Shown piece by piece: positions 49,175 to 58,267 of a DNA stretch of 64,000 nucleotides. The position numbers and the translations under genes are program-made. Numbering within the stretch: position 1 is the first letter of the stretch; every line of letters starts with the position of its first letter. Under the pieces are notes generated by a model. That model was given only the letters and a program-made list of their open reading frames with translations, did no database searches and was not told the DNA's origin. Origin of the DNA: JAXMAZ01 sp046350115 (GTDB lineage Bacteria > Planctomycetota > Planctomycetia > Gemmatales > Gemmataceae); contig JAXMAZ010000032.1 in assembly GCA_046350115.1 (NCBI GenBank), positions 28,421 through 92,420 of the forward strand. The letters run 5' to 3'.

Positions 49175-50548
49175 ATGGAACGATACATCGGCCAGTTGAC
49201 CGTACTACTGGGCACCCCGCTCGGGGTCGGGCTGGTGGCGTTCGGGGCGGTCCTGTTGTTGGTCATGAACCAGGCTCTGTGGGTCCGCTGGGTGCTGGTC
49301 GCGCTGATCCTTTTTACTGGCTCGCTGTACAAACCCAGCGAGGACTCACAGGTCTGGATGGCGGTCGAGCGGATACCGCTGATCGCCCCGCTGGAACAGA
49401 TCCAAACGCTCGGCCGGCCGATCACCATCGTGCTGCTGGCGATCGGGGCCACGGTAGCCGCCTTCGGCTCCGGCCGGGTGCGGTGGGCGGTGCCGCAGTG
49501 GGCGTACGCGCTGCTCGCCGTGCAGGGCGTTCTGGTCGTCAAGATGCTGGTCTCCGGGATGTTCGCGTACGCCCTGTTCGCGACCTTGGTGTACATCTTG
49601 ACGTTCGTCGTGTTCGGTTACGGGGCCGGGCGGTGGGCGGCCAGACCGGCGGACGTCCTGTGGGCGATCCGCGGGATCGGGCTCGGGGTCGCGTTGTTCG
49701 TGATTGCTAACCTGGCTCAGATCACGGTCGATCCGACCCCCCTGGTCGCCGGCGGCCGGTTCCAGGGAACCACCGGGAACCCACAAAGTGCCGCCATGCT
49801 GATGGGTCCGGCCATTGCGACCCTGGCTTATCTGGCGACAGCACGGACAATCCCCGGGTGGGAGCGGGTGGGGTGGGGGTTGGCCTTGCTCGGCACCCTA
49901 TCTATGCTCATTTGGACGTCATCGCGATCGGGCGCGTTGATGGCTACGTTCAGCCTGGTGATCCTGTTCCGCCGGCGGCTCAACCAGTTCGTGGTACTTG
50001 CCGGACCTGTAGCCATCGGGCTGGCGATCGTCCTGAGCGAGTTCGGTGAGATGCTAAGGACGGACGAACTGACCCGCACGGACGACACCCGGTCGGCCGT
50101 CTGGTACGGCCTCTGGGTCCAGTTCGTCAACCACCCAGTCGTTGGTGCCCCCCAGGACGCGGGATACGGCCGGCTCGGGTTCGCCGAGAACTCGTGGCTG
50201 TCGATGGCTGCCGTGTGCGGGCTGTTCGGGCTGGTGCCGATGGCCATTTTCGGTTGGCTGGCCGGCCGAGAGGTGGTCGCGCTGCTCCGAATGGGCGGCA
50301 CCGCCTCCCGGCATGGGGATGTGGCCGACCTCATGGCCGCCAGCCTGGCGGCCGTGTTTATCGGCAGCCTGTTCGAGCCGTCTCTGCTGGGGGTGATCAA
50401 CTTCATGGTCCCGTTCATGACCATCTGCCTGGTCCTGTCGACCCACCTGCGGGCCGTACAGGGGTCGCCCACCTCGACCGGTCGGATTGCCGGGCCGGGG
50501 CGGCAGTTCCCGGGGTTAACCCCCACTGGCCGAGTGTTCCGCTCCTGA
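49175..50548 (+). CDS. O-antigen ligase/polymerase family membrane protein (Wzy_C), 457 aa
   Basis: An integral membrane protein with about eleven hydrophobic segments. The large periplasmic loop region contains GRFQGTTGNPQSAAML, then WTSSRSGALMATFSLVILF, and further NHPVVGAPQDAGYGRLGFAENSWLSM: the Asn-Pro/Ser-Arg-Ser-Gly and later His/Glu-rich loop typical of WaaL and Wzy_C proteins. It would polymerise the repeat or attach it to a lipid or protein carrier. With Wzm/Wzt also present, the ligase role is more likely. Confidence 0.85.
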   Translation: MERYIGQLTVLLGTPLGVGLVAFGAVLLLVMNQALWVRWVLVALILFTGSLYKPSEDSQVWMAVERIPLIAPLEQIQTLGRPITIVLLAIGATVAAFGSGRVRWAVPQWAYALLAVQGVLVVKMLVSGMFAYALFATLVYILTFVVFGYGAGRWAARPADVLWAIRGIGLGVALFVIANLAQITVDPTPLVAGGRFQGTTGNPQSAAMLMGPAIATLAYLATARTIPGWERVGWGLALLGTLSMLIWTSSRSGALMATFSLVILFRRRLNQFVVLAGPVAIGLAIVLSEFGEMLRTDELTRTDDTRSAVWYGLWVQFVNHPVVGAPQDAGYGRLGFAENSWLSMAAVCGLFGLVPMAIFGWLAGREVVALLRMGGTASRHGDVADLMAASLAAVFIGSLFEPSLLGVINFMVPFMTICLVLSTHLRAVQGSPTSTGRIAGPGRQFPGLTPTGRVFRS

Positions 50549-50562
50549 CGTCCGAGTGTGTG

Positions 50563-51636
50563 ATGCGAGTGGTGTTCTGTTGGATGGGTGTGTCCGGGTA
50601 CATGACCGCCTGCTGGCGGGAGTTAGCCGGCCGACCCGGTATCGACCTCCGTGTGCTGGCCCACGCGGGCGGGACGGCGGACACCCCCCCGTTCGCGGAC
50701 AGCCTGGCCGACGGGTTCCGGTGTACCCTGCTCCGCAGCCCCGGGCCGGAAACGGCCGGGTGGATCGCCGACCAGGTGGTCACGGCCAAGCCGGACGTCG
50801 TGGTCGTGGCCGGGTGGTCGTTCCGGCCGTACACCCGGCTGCCGTTCGACCCCCGGCTGTCCGGCGCCCGGTTCGTCCTGGCCATGGACACCCCGTGGTG
50901 GGGCACCCCGCGGCAGTGGCTCGCCCAGGTCCGACTGGCCCGGTACGTCCGCCGGATGGACCTGGCCGTGGTGAGCGGGGAGCGGTCGTGGCAGTACGCC
51001 TGGCGGCTCGGTGTTCCCCAGGGGCGTATCCGCCGCGGGTTGTACGGGATCGACGGCACCGGGTGTACGGCCGCCTACGACCGCCGGACCGCCCGGCCGG
51101 GCGGGTGGCCGCGGGCCTTCCTGTTCGTCGGCCGGCTCGACCCGGTGAAGGGCATCCGGACGTTGCTAAGCGGCTACCGACGGTATCGGACGGGCACCCC
51201 GGACCCGTGGCCATTAATCGTGTGCGGGACGGGGCCGCTACAACCCCAGGTGGCGGCCGAGCCGGGGGTCGACTTGCGGGGCTTCGTCCAGCCGGACGAC
51301 CTGCCGGGCATCTGGTCGGAGGCCGGAGCGTTCGTCTTGGCTAGCGACTACGACCCGTGGCCGCTGGCTCTTGTCGAGGCGTGCGCGGCCGGGCTGCCGG
51401 TGATCCATACCGACGCCTGCGGGTCGGCGGTCGAGTTGGTCCGGCCGTACTTCAACGGGGTTACGATCGGATCGGGGGACGCCGCCGCACTGGCCCGCGG
51501 CATGCAATGGATGCATCAGCACCACGAGAGGCTACCGACGTTCGGCCGCCGGGCCCACGACCTGGCCACGGCGTACACAGCCGACGCCTGGGCGGACCGG
51601 TGGGTGGAGTGGCTCGGCGAGCTGGCAGCCGTCTGA
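50563..51636 (+). CDS. Glycosyltransferase, GT4-like (GT-B fold), 357 aa
   Basis: VVFCWMGVSGYMTACWRELAG starts the acceptor domain and PDVVVVAGWSFRPYTRLPF its middle. FLFVGRLDPVKGIRTLLSGYRRYR opens the donor domain. The donor motif is SDYDPWPLALVEACAAGLPVIHTDACGSAVELV, a variant in which Asp-Pro-Trp-Pro precedes the second Glu. Basic face suggests membrane association. ATG 50563. Confidence 0.87.
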   Translation: MRVVFCWMGVSGYMTACWRELAGRPGIDLRVLAHAGGTADTPPFADSLADGFRCTLLRSPGPETAGWIADQVVTAKPDVVVVAGWSFRPYTRLPFDPRLSGARFVLAMDTPWWGTPRQWLAQVRLARYVRRMDLAVVSGERSWQYAWRLGVPQGRIRRGLYGIDGTGCTAAYDRRTARPGGWPRAFLFVGRLDPVKGIRTLLSGYRRYRTGTPDPWPLIVCGTGPLQPQVAAEPGVDLRGFVQPDDLPGIWSEAGAFVLASDYDPWPLALVEACAAGLPVIHTDACGSAVELVRPYFNGVTIGSGDAAALARGMQWMHQHHERLPTFGRRAHDLATAYTADAWADRWVEWLGELAAV

Positions 51637-51794
51637 TTCAGCCGGCCGTGGAAAAGTCAGATTCCGCCTCTCTCCGCCCTGGCTGGTCGGTTAATATAGC
51701 TGGCACAACGCAGATGTTCGGCAGACCCGCCACCCAGACTCGCAATCGGGAGCGGCGGACCGGACTGAGCCCCACTCTCGCACGAACACAACCC

Positions 51795-53687
51795 ATGTGT
51801 GGGATCGCTGGCCTATTCATGCCGGGCCGGGACGCGGTCGGCGCGGCTCTGCCGCTCATGACCCGTTGTCTGGCCCACCGCGGGCCGGACGACTACGGGG
51901 CTGAGGTCCAGCCGGCCGGCGGGGGGTGGGTCGGGTTGGGGCAGCAGCGGCTGGCCATTCAGGATCTCTCCCCGGCCGGCCACCAGCCGATGCGGCACCC
52001 GCCGACCGGCAGTTGGATCACGTTCAACGGCGAGGTGTACAACTTCCAGACTCTCCGGGCCGAATTGGAGGGGTTGGGTGATCGGTTCGTCGGGCACAGC
52101 GACACCGAGGTCGTGTCGGCCGCCCTGGCCCGGTGGGGGCCGGACGCCTTCCGCCGGTTTCAGGGGATGTACGCCCTGGCCTATCTCGACGCCCCGAACC
52201 GGCGGCTGATCCTGGCCCGCGACCCGGCTGGGATCAAGCCGCTCTACCTGGCCCGGGCCGGCGGCGGCGTCCTGTTCGCCAGCGAAGTACGGGGGATTCT
52301 CGCGTCCGGCCTCGTGAAGCCGGTCGTGGACCGTGGCGGGATGGCCGGATACCTGGCATACGGGTCGGTTCAGCACCCGCGGACCTTGTTCACGGGAATC
52401 GAGTCGGTGCCGCCGGGCTCCTGGCTGGAGGTGCGGGCGAACGACGGGCGACTGACGGTCGGTCCCCCCCGGGTGTTCTGGACGTACCCCCAGGCCGACC
52501 CGGTGATCTCCCGGGCGGCGGCCGTGGACGCGGTCCGGGCGACGCTGGACGAGGCCGTCCGGGACCACCTGATCGCCGACGTGCCGGTCGGCCTGTTCCT
52601 GTCCGGCGGGGTGGACAGCACCGTGATCGCCGGTCTGGCGGCCCGACACTCGCCGCACATCCGCAGCTTCACCGTGGGGTTTTCCGACCACCCGGATTGG
52701 AGCGAGACCGAGCAAGCCGCCGCTACCGCCCGCCGGCTCGGGTTGCGCCACACCGAGATCAACCTGCCGGAGGACGAGGCGGTTCAAGCGACCACCGACT
52801 GGCTGAACCACCTGGACCAGCCGTCGGTCGATGGGCTGAACGTGTTCACCATCTCCCGGGCGGTCCGCCGGCAGGGGGTCAAGGTGGCCCTGACCGGGCT
52901 GGGCGGGGACGAGCTGTTCGGCGGGTACCCGAGTTTCCGGGACGTGCCGCGGCTGTGGAAGGCGATGAAGTGGGTCCAACCGCTGCCGGCCCCGGTCCGC
53001 CGGGGACTGGGGACGGTCGCGTTCGCCACCAAGTCGCACGCCGCCCGGGCCAAGCTGGCGGACATGGCCGGCGGGGACGGGTCGCTGCTGTCCCTGGCCC
53101 TGCACCGCCGGCGGGCGATGTCGGACCGTCAGTTGGCCGACCTCGGGCTGCGGGCCGGTGCCCTCGGGCTGGACCGTCACTTCCTGCCCCCCGGGGCGAC
53201 CGACGCGCTGGCCCTGGCGGACGACGACCCGGTGTGGTCGGTGTCCGTGCTGGAGTCCCGGTACTACCAGGGGAACACCCTGTTGCGGGACGCGGACGCG
53301 AACGGGATGGCCCACGGGCTGGAGATCCGGGTGCCTCTGCTCGACCAGCGGTTGCTCGACCTGGGTCACGCGATCCCCGGGCCGGTCCGGTTGCCGCCCG
53401 GAGCCCCCCCCAAGTCGCTGCTCCGGGCGGCGGCCGCCGAGTACCTGCAAGCGGACCAGACGGACCGGCCGAAGCGGGGATTCACCCTGCCGGTCTGGCG
53501 GTGGATGGCCGGCCCCCTCCGGCCGATGTGCGAGCGGGCGACGGCGGTCGCGGCCCAGGTGTTGGACCCGGCCGGGGTGTCCGCCGTCTGGCGGAGTTTC
53601 CAGGCGGCCCCGGAGTCCCCAATGTGGACCCGGGCGTTCGCACTGGTGGTGCTGGGCGAGTTCTGCCGGCGGCACGGGGTCGGGTAG
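51795..53687 (+). CDS. asnB: Asparagine synthase-type glutamine amidotransferase, second copy, 630 aa
   Basis: Cys2 nucleophile (MCGIAGLF), LAHRGPDDYG, FNGEVYNFQTL, then FLSGGVDSTVIAG (PP-loop) and LTGLGGDELFGGYPSFRDVP. It is a paralogue of the protein at 23811-25739; both carry DQPSVDG followed by an ISRAV/VSRAA helix. Two copies in one glycan locus suggest different amidation steps or acceptors. A gap of 158 bases upstream, with an AT-rich TTAATATAGC patch near 51691, may hold a promoter for an internal operon. ATG 51795. Confidence 0.9.
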   Translation: MCGIAGLFMPGRDAVGAALPLMTRCLAHRGPDDYGAEVQPAGGGWVGLGQQRLAIQDLSPAGHQPMRHPPTGSWITFNGEVYNFQTLRAELEGLGDRFVGHSDTEVVSAALARWGPDAFRRFQGMYALAYLDAPNRRLILARDPAGIKPLYLARAGGGVLFASEVRGILASGLVKPVVDRGGMAGYLAYGSVQHPRTLFTGIESVPPGSWLEVRANDGRLTVGPPRVFWTYPQADPVISRAAAVDAVRATLDEAVRDHLIADVPVGLFLSGGVDSTVIAGLAARHSPHIRSFTVGFSDHPDWSETEQAAATARRLGLRHTEINLPEDEAVQATTDWLNHLDQPSVDGLNVFTISRAVRRQGVKVALTGLGGDELFGGYPSFRDVPRLWKAMKWVQPLPAPVRRGLGTVAFATKSHAARAKLADMAGGDGSLLSLALHRRRAMSDRQLADLGLRAGALGLDRHFLPPGATDALALADDDPVWSVSVLESRYYQGNTLLRDADANGMAHGLEIRVPLLDQRLLDLGHAIPGPVRLPPGAPPKSLLRAAAAEYLQADQTDRPKRGFTLPVWRWMAGPLRPMCERATAVAAQVLDPAGVSAVWRSFQAAPESPMWTRAFALVVLGEFCRRHGVG

Positions 53688-53692
53688 CGCCG

Positions 53693-54880
53693 GTGCGAAT
53701 CCTCCACGTGATGCCCGGCGTGGCCCCGCGGTACGGCGGACCGAGCACGGCCATCTGGCCGATGGTCGCCGCCCTGAACCGGGTTTCGGGTGTGACGGCC
53801 GAGTTGGTGGCGACCGACGCCGACGGCCCCGGCGGGCGCGTGACGGCCGACCAACTCCCGCCGGCCGCCCCGGTCCACCTGTTCCCCCGCACCCGGTCGG
53901 AGCAGTGGAAGTACGCGCCGGCCCTCGGCCGGTGGGTCCGGGAGCACGCCCGGGATTACGACCTCCTGCACGTCCACTCCCTGTGGTCGTACTCGACCGC
54001 CGCCGCCGCCCGGGCGGCGGCCCGGGCCGGGGTGCCGTACGTGCTCCGCCCGGCCGGCATGCTGTCCGAATACTGCCTGGCCGTCCGCGGGCTGAAGAAG
54101 CGGGTGTACTGGGCCGCCATCGAGGGGCGGACGGTCCGCCGGGCGGCCGGCTTCCACTGCACCGGGGAGGACGAGGTGCGGGATGTGCGGGCGGTCCGGC
54201 CGGGGGCGACCACCTACCTGATCCCCCAGGGGATCGAGGACGCCGCGTTCGCCGCCCCGGCCGACCCGGACGCCCTTCGCCGGCGGTGCGGGCCGGCCGC
54301 CGGGAACCGGCCGATCGTCCTGTTCCTCGGCCGGCTGCACCCGGTAAAGGGGGTCGTTGACCTGCTTCTGCCGACGTTCGCCCGCGTGACGGCGGACGCC
54401 TACTTGGCGGTGGCCGGCGGGCCGGACGCCCAGGCTCCGGGCCACCCGGCCGAGGTGCGGGCGGAGATTGACCGGCTCGGGCTGGGCGACCGGGTCGGGC
54501 TGCTCGGCCCGGTCGCGGCCGCCGACCGGTGGCAACTGTTCGACGGGGCGGCGGCGTTCGTCCTGCCGAGCCACTCGGAGAACTTCGGGATGGTGGTCGC
54601 CGAGGCGATGGCCCGGGGCTGCCCGGTGGTCGTCACCGAGGGGGTCCAGGCCAAGGCCCAGGTGTTGGCGGCCGGGGCCGGCCGGGTGGTCCGCCGCGAC
54701 CCCGGCGAGCTGGCCGCCGTCCTGACCGACCTGCTCGCCCGCCCGGACCTGCGGCGTACCCTCGGGGCGGCCGGCCGGGACTACGCCCGGACCCGCATGA
54801 GCTGGGACACGGTTGCCGCCCAGTTAGTCGCCATGTATGCCGAACTGACCGCCCGCTATCCCCGCCCGGCCGCCCCATGA
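53693..54880 (+). CDS. Glycosyltransferase, GT4-like (GT-B fold), 395 aa
   Basis: VRILHVMPGVAPRYGGPSTAIWPMV is the glycine-rich start. LLHVHSLWSYSTAAAARAAARAGVPYVLRPAGMLSEY follows. The donor domain begins VLFLGRLHPVKGVVDLLLPTF and contains SHSENFGMVVAEAMARGCPVVVTEGVQ (E-x7-E). Strong similarity in style to WcaL/RfaG-type transferases. GTG 53693 is five bases after the asnB stop, so the two are co-translated. Confidence 0.9.
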   Translation: MRILHVMPGVAPRYGGPSTAIWPMVAALNRVSGVTAELVATDADGPGGRVTADQLPPAAPVHLFPRTRSEQWKYAPALGRWVREHARDYDLLHVHSLWSYSTAAAARAAARAGVPYVLRPAGMLSEYCLAVRGLKKRVYWAAIEGRTVRRAAGFHCTGEDEVRDVRAVRPGATTYLIPQGIEDAAFAAPADPDALRRRCGPAAGNRPIVLFLGRLHPVKGVVDLLLPTFARVTADAYLAVAGGPDAQAPGHPAEVRAEIDRLGLGDRVGLLGPVAAADRWQLFDGAAAFVLPSHSENFGMVVAEAMARGCPVVVTEGVQAKAQVLAAGAGRVVRRDPGELAAVLTDLLARPDLRRTLGAAGRDYARTRMSWDTVAAQLVAMYAELTARYPRPAAP

Positions 54881-56196
54881 CCCCACCGTCGCTCGATCAG
54901 TTCTTATCCCGGGTCGAGGCCCGCACCGCCCGCGTCGGGGTGGTCGGCCTCGGGTACGTCGGGCTGCCGCTCGCCCTGCGGTTCGCCGAGGCCGGGTTCC
55001 GGGTGCTCGGGTTCGACGTGGACGGGCGGAAGGTGGACCTGCTGAACGCCGGCAAGAGCTACATCGATTACATCGGCCCGGCCCGGATCGCCGCCGCCCG
55101 GGCGGCCGGCCGGCTGGAGGCGACGGCCGACTACCGGCGGGCGGCCGAGGCCGACGCCCTGCTGATCTGCGTCCCCACCCCGCTCGGCCGGCACCACGAG
55201 CCGGACCTGTCGTACGTGGTCGCCACCGCCGACGCCCTGGCCCCCCACCTGCGGGCCGGCCAGTTGGTCAGCCTGGAGAGCACCACCTACCCGGGCACCA
55301 CCGACGAGGTGCTCCGCCTGCGGGTGGAGGCCGGCGGGCTGGCCGTCGGCCGGGATCTGTTCCTGGTCTTCTCCCCGGAGCGGGTGGACCCCGGGAACGC
55401 CCGGTTCCCGATCGAGAAGATCCCGAAGGTGGTCGGCGGGACGACCCCGCACTGCCGGGCCGCCGGGGTGGCCCTGTACGCCGCCGTCGTGGACGCCACC
55501 GTCCCGGTCTCCTCCCCCCGGGTGGCGGAGATGGCCAAGCTGCTGGAGAACATCTACCGGAGCGTGAACATCGGGCTGGTGAACGAGCTGAAGGTGGTGG
55601 CCGACCGGATGGGCATCGACATCTGGGAGGTGATCGACGCGGCTGCCACCAAGCCGTTCGGGTTCACCCCGTTCTACCCGGGACCGGGACTGGGCGGGCA
55701 CTGCATCCCGATCGACCCGTTCTACCTCACCTGGAAGGCCCGGGAGTACGGGCTGCACACCCGGTTCATCGAGTTGGCCGGGGAGATCAACACCGGGATG
55801 CCGGGGTGGGTGGCCGGCCGGGTGGCCGACGCCCTGAACGCCCGCGGCCGGGCGGTGAACGGCTCCCGCATCCTGATCCTGGGCATCGCGTACAAGAAGA
55901 ACATCGACGACCCGCGGGAGTCGCCGGCGGTCGAACTGATGGAGCAGTTGGAAGGCAAAGGGGCGGTCGTGTCTTACGCCGACCCGCACATCCCGGCCAT
56001 GCCGGCCATGCGGCGGCACGCCCCGGCCCTGACGGCCGTTGTGGTCACGCCGGAGGCGGTGGCCGCCGCCGACTGCGTGGTGGTGGCCACCGACCACGAC
56101 GCGTTCGATTACGAGCTGATCGCCGCCCACGCCAAGCTGATCGTCGACACCCGAGGGCGGTATCGGACCCCCCGGCCGAACGTGGTCAAGGCGTGA
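54877..56196 (+). CDS. wbpA: UDP-N-acetyl-hexosamine 6-dehydrogenase, WbpA/WecC-like, 439 aa
   Basis: A nucleotide-sugar dehydrogenase with two Rossmann domains. The N-terminus VGVVGLGYVGLPLALRFAEAGFRVLGFDVD binds NAD. LICVPTPLGRHHEPDLSYV and ESTTYPGTTDE follow. The catalytic Cys is in PGPGLGGHCIPIDPFYLTWKA. The C-terminal domain has ILGIAYKKNIDDPRESPAVELME. It should oxidise UDP-GlcNAc or UDP-ManNAc to the uronic acid, giving the glycan further acidic residues and a possible target for the AsnB-like amidotransferases. Overlaps the previous gene by four bases. Confidence 0.93.
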   Translation: MTPPSLDQFLSRVEARTARVGVVGLGYVGLPLALRFAEAGFRVLGFDVDGRKVDLLNAGKSYIDYIGPARIAAARAAGRLEATADYRRAAEADALLICVPTPLGRHHEPDLSYVVATADALAPHLRAGQLVSLESTTYPGTTDEVLRLRVEAGGLAVGRDLFLVFSPERVDPGNARFPIEKIPKVVGGTTPHCRAAGVALYAAVVDATVPVSSPRVAEMAKLLENIYRSVNIGLVNELKVVADRMGIDIWEVIDAAATKPFGFTPFYPGPGLGGHCIPIDPFYLTWKAREYGLHTRFIELAGEINTGMPGWVAGRVADALNARGRAVNGSRILILGIAYKKNIDDPRESPAVELMEQLEGKGAVVSYADPHIPAMPAMRRHAPALTAVVVTPEAVAAADCVVVATDHDAFDYELIAAHAKLIVDTRGRYRTPRPNVVKA

Positions 56197-56768
56197 CCGC
56201 CCCGCCCGACCTGTCCGGCTACCGCAACCGGCTCGGCCTGCGGAACAAGCTGGCCCGGGTGCTGTGGGGGGGCGTCTGGCTGTTCCTGTTCCGGCCCAGC
56301 CCGCGACCGCTGCACGGCTGGCGGCGGTTCCTCCTGCGATGCTTCGGGGCACGGGTGGGAACGGGGGCGCACCCGTACCCGTCGGCCAAGGTGTGGGCGC
56401 CGTGGAACCTGACGATGGGCGCCCACAGCTGCCTGGCCGACGGGGTGGAGTGCTACAGCGTGGCGGCGATCACCCTCGGCCCGAGCGCCCTGGTCAGCCA
56501 GCGGGCGTTCCTGTGCGGGGCCACCCACGACTACACCGACCCGGCGTTCCCGCTGGTGCCAAAGCCGATCACGATCGGGGCCGGGGCGTGGGTGGCGGCC
56601 GAGGCGTTCGTCGGCCCCGGGGTGACGGTCGGCGACGGGTCGGTGGTCGGGGCGCGGGCGGTGGTCACGAAGGACGTGGAGGCGTGGGCGGTGGTGGCCG
56701 GCAACCCGGCCCGGGTGGTCAAACGGCGGACGGTCCAGACCGGAGGGGGGCATGGGAACCGCGGCTGA
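56193..56768 (+). CDS. WcaF-like hexapeptide-repeat acetyltransferase, 191 aa
   Basis: The N-terminus (NKLARVLWGGVWLFLFRPSPRPLHGWRRFLLRCFGARVG) is that of WcaF/Cys-type colanic-acid acetyltransferases. Hexapeptide repeats follow: AKVWAPWNLTMGAHSCLADGVECYSVAAITLGPSALVSQRAFLCGATHDYTDPAF, with the catalytic-type His, and GAWVAAEAFVGPGVTVGDGSVVGARAVVTKDV, ending VVAGNPARVVKRR. It probably O-acetylates a glycan sugar. GTG 56193 overlaps the dehydrogenase stop; its end overlaps the next gene by 17 bases. Confidence 0.92.
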   Translation: MTAPPDLSGYRNRLGLRNKLARVLWGGVWLFLFRPSPRPLHGWRRFLLRCFGARVGTGAHPYPSAKVWAPWNLTMGAHSCLADGVECYSVAAITLGPSALVSQRAFLCGATHDYTDPAFPLVPKPITIGAGAWVAAEAFVGPGVTVGDGSVVGARAVVTKDVEAWAVVAGNPARVVKRRTVQTGGGHGNRG

Positions 56769-57393
56769 CCGCCCGACCGGGTACCGGTACGCGGACGCGA
56801 CCGCCTCGCACACCAACGCCTACCTGATGCCGCATGTCTTGCGGGCGTTGGTCGAACGGGCGTGGGCGGCCGGCCCGCGGCGGGTGTTCGACCTGGGGTG
56901 CGGGAACGGGGCGGTGGCGGCCGAACTGACCGCCGCCGGATACACCGTGTCCGGGGTCGACCCGTCCGAGGACGGCATCCGGCTGGCCCGGGCACACCAC
57001 CCCAACCTCGACCTCCACCCCGGGTCGGCCTACGACGACCTGGCCGGGCGGTTCGGCCGGTTCCCGGCGGTGGTCAGCCTGGAGGTGGTCGAGCACCTGT
57101 ACTACCCCCGCAAGTTCGCCCGGACGGTGGCCGAACTGCTGGAGCCGGGCGGGACCGCGATCGTCTCCACCCCGTACCACGGGTATCTGAAGAACCTGGC
57201 CCTGGCCGTGACCGGCAAGCTGGACGCCCACTTCACCGCCCTGTGGGACTACGGGCACATCAAGTTCTGGTCGCCGCGGACGCTGACCGCCCTGCTGGCC
57301 GAGGTCGGGCTGACGGTCGAGCGGGTGGTCCGGGTGGGGCGGGTTCCGGCGCTCGCCAAGTCGATGATCCTGATCGCCCGCAAGCAGGGGTGA
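56752..57393 (+). CDS. SAM-dependent methyltransferase, 213 aa
   Basis: A class-I methyltransferase. VFDLGCGNGAVAAELTAAGYTVSGVDPSEDGIRLAR is motif I and the acidic strand, VVSLEVVEHLYYPRKFART motif IV, and LLEPGGTAIVSTPYHGYLKNL motif V/VI. Similar to UbiG-like glycan methyltransferases. It overlaps the acetyltransferase gene by 17 bases. Target unknown. Confidence 0.87.
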   Translation: MGTAADRPTGYRYADATASHTNAYLMPHVLRALVERAWAAGPRRVFDLGCGNGAVAAELTAAGYTVSGVDPSEDGIRLARAHHPNLDLHPGSAYDDLAGRFGRFPAVVSLEVVEHLYYPRKFARTVAELLEPGGTAIVSTPYHGYLKNLALAVTGKLDAHFTALWDYGHIKFWSPRTLTALLAEVGLTVERVVRVGRVPALAKSMILIARKQG

Positions 57394-57416
57394 GTGTCGA
57401 TCTGGAATGGGCAATA

Positions 57417-57422
57417 TATAAT
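57417..57422 (+). promoter_or_regulatory. Perfect TATAAT in an AT-rich intergenic patch
   Basis: TATAAT (57417-57422) lies in the only AT-rich stretch of this region, about 110 bases before the next gene. The -35 region at 17-base spacing (GTGTCG) is weak, so an extended or activator-dependent internal promoter is possible. Confidence 0.35.
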
Positions 57423-57530
57423 TGGTGCGCCAGCCGTGTGATACTAGCATGGGTCTGCGGAGTACAGTGACCGCTCCGCACACCGGGGCCGTCCTGCCGA
57501 GGGGCCGGCGGCCCTCGACGGAGGGCGGCC

Positions 57531-58244
57531 ATGCACCGTCAGCGGCGCGAGATCCTATGGGACTGGATGCGGTCCGGCGCCCCGTACCCGGTCAGGCGTT
57601 GGCTCAAGCAGCGGGGATGGTTCAACACAGTCGCCCACGCCCTGTTCGGCACCACCGTTTACAGCCGCTCATACTACGACGCGATCGAGCGGATTGAGGG
57701 GCCGAGTGTAGACGTGATTGGCGAGTGGATCGTCGGTCACTTGCGGCCCCGGCGGGCGGTGGACGTGGGGTGCGGGCCGGGCCACCAGATGGCGGCACTT
57801 GCCAGCCGCGGCGTCCAGGTGTACGGGGTGGACATCTCCGACGCCGCACTGCAGAAGGTGAAGGAGAAGGGGTTGCCGGCCGACCGGTTCGACCTGACCG
57901 GCCCCGACCCGCTACCCGGCGGGCCGTACGACGTGGCCGTCTGTTGTGAAGTGGCGGAGCATCTGCCGGCCGCCCACGCCCCGGTACTGGTCCGCCGGCT
58001 GGCATCTGCTGCCCCCCTAGTGTTCCTGACCGCCGCCGAGCACGACCCGGAAGTCGGTCCCGGGCTGATGCACCTGAACGAGCAGCCGAACGGCTACTGG
58101 ATCGATCTGATGCTGGCCGAGACCGGGGCCACCCTGGACGAACCGCTGACGACCGCCGCCCGGCGGGCGTTCGCCGACGCCGGGGTGATTAAGTACCTGG
58201 CCAAACCGATGATCTTCCGCCGGTCGGGAGCAGCCGCCCCGTGA
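57531..58244 (+). CDS. SAM-dependent methyltransferase, 237 aa
   Basis: Class-I methyltransferase: VDVGCGPGHQMAALASRGVQVYGVDISDAAL (motif I), YDVAVCCEVAEHLPAAHAPVLV (motif IV) and a downstream HLNEQPNGYWIDLML segment unusual for UbiG-type enzymes. The N-terminus is basic and helical (RQRREILWDWMRSG...VRRWLKQRGW), perhaps for membrane contact. ATG 57531 follows CGGAGGG. It starts a new sub-operon after a 137-base gap with a TATAAT. Confidence 0.85.
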   Translation: MHRQRREILWDWMRSGAPYPVRRWLKQRGWFNTVAHALFGTTVYSRSYYDAIERIEGPSVDVIGEWIVGHLRPRRAVDVGCGPGHQMAALASRGVQVYGVDISDAALQKVKEKGLPADRFDLTGPDPLPGGPYDVAVCCEVAEHLPAAHAPVLVRRLASAAPLVFLTAAEHDPEVGPGLMHLNEQPNGYWIDLMLAETGATLDEPLTTAARRAFADAGVIKYLAKPMIFRRSGAAAP

Positions 58245-58267
58245 CCGGCCCATTCGCCTGGTGACCG

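Noticed and set aside
51637..51794. Clear promoter upstream of the second asnB
   Set aside because: TTAATATAGC is AT-rich, but no -35 hexamer occurs at workable spacing; mentioned only as a possibility.
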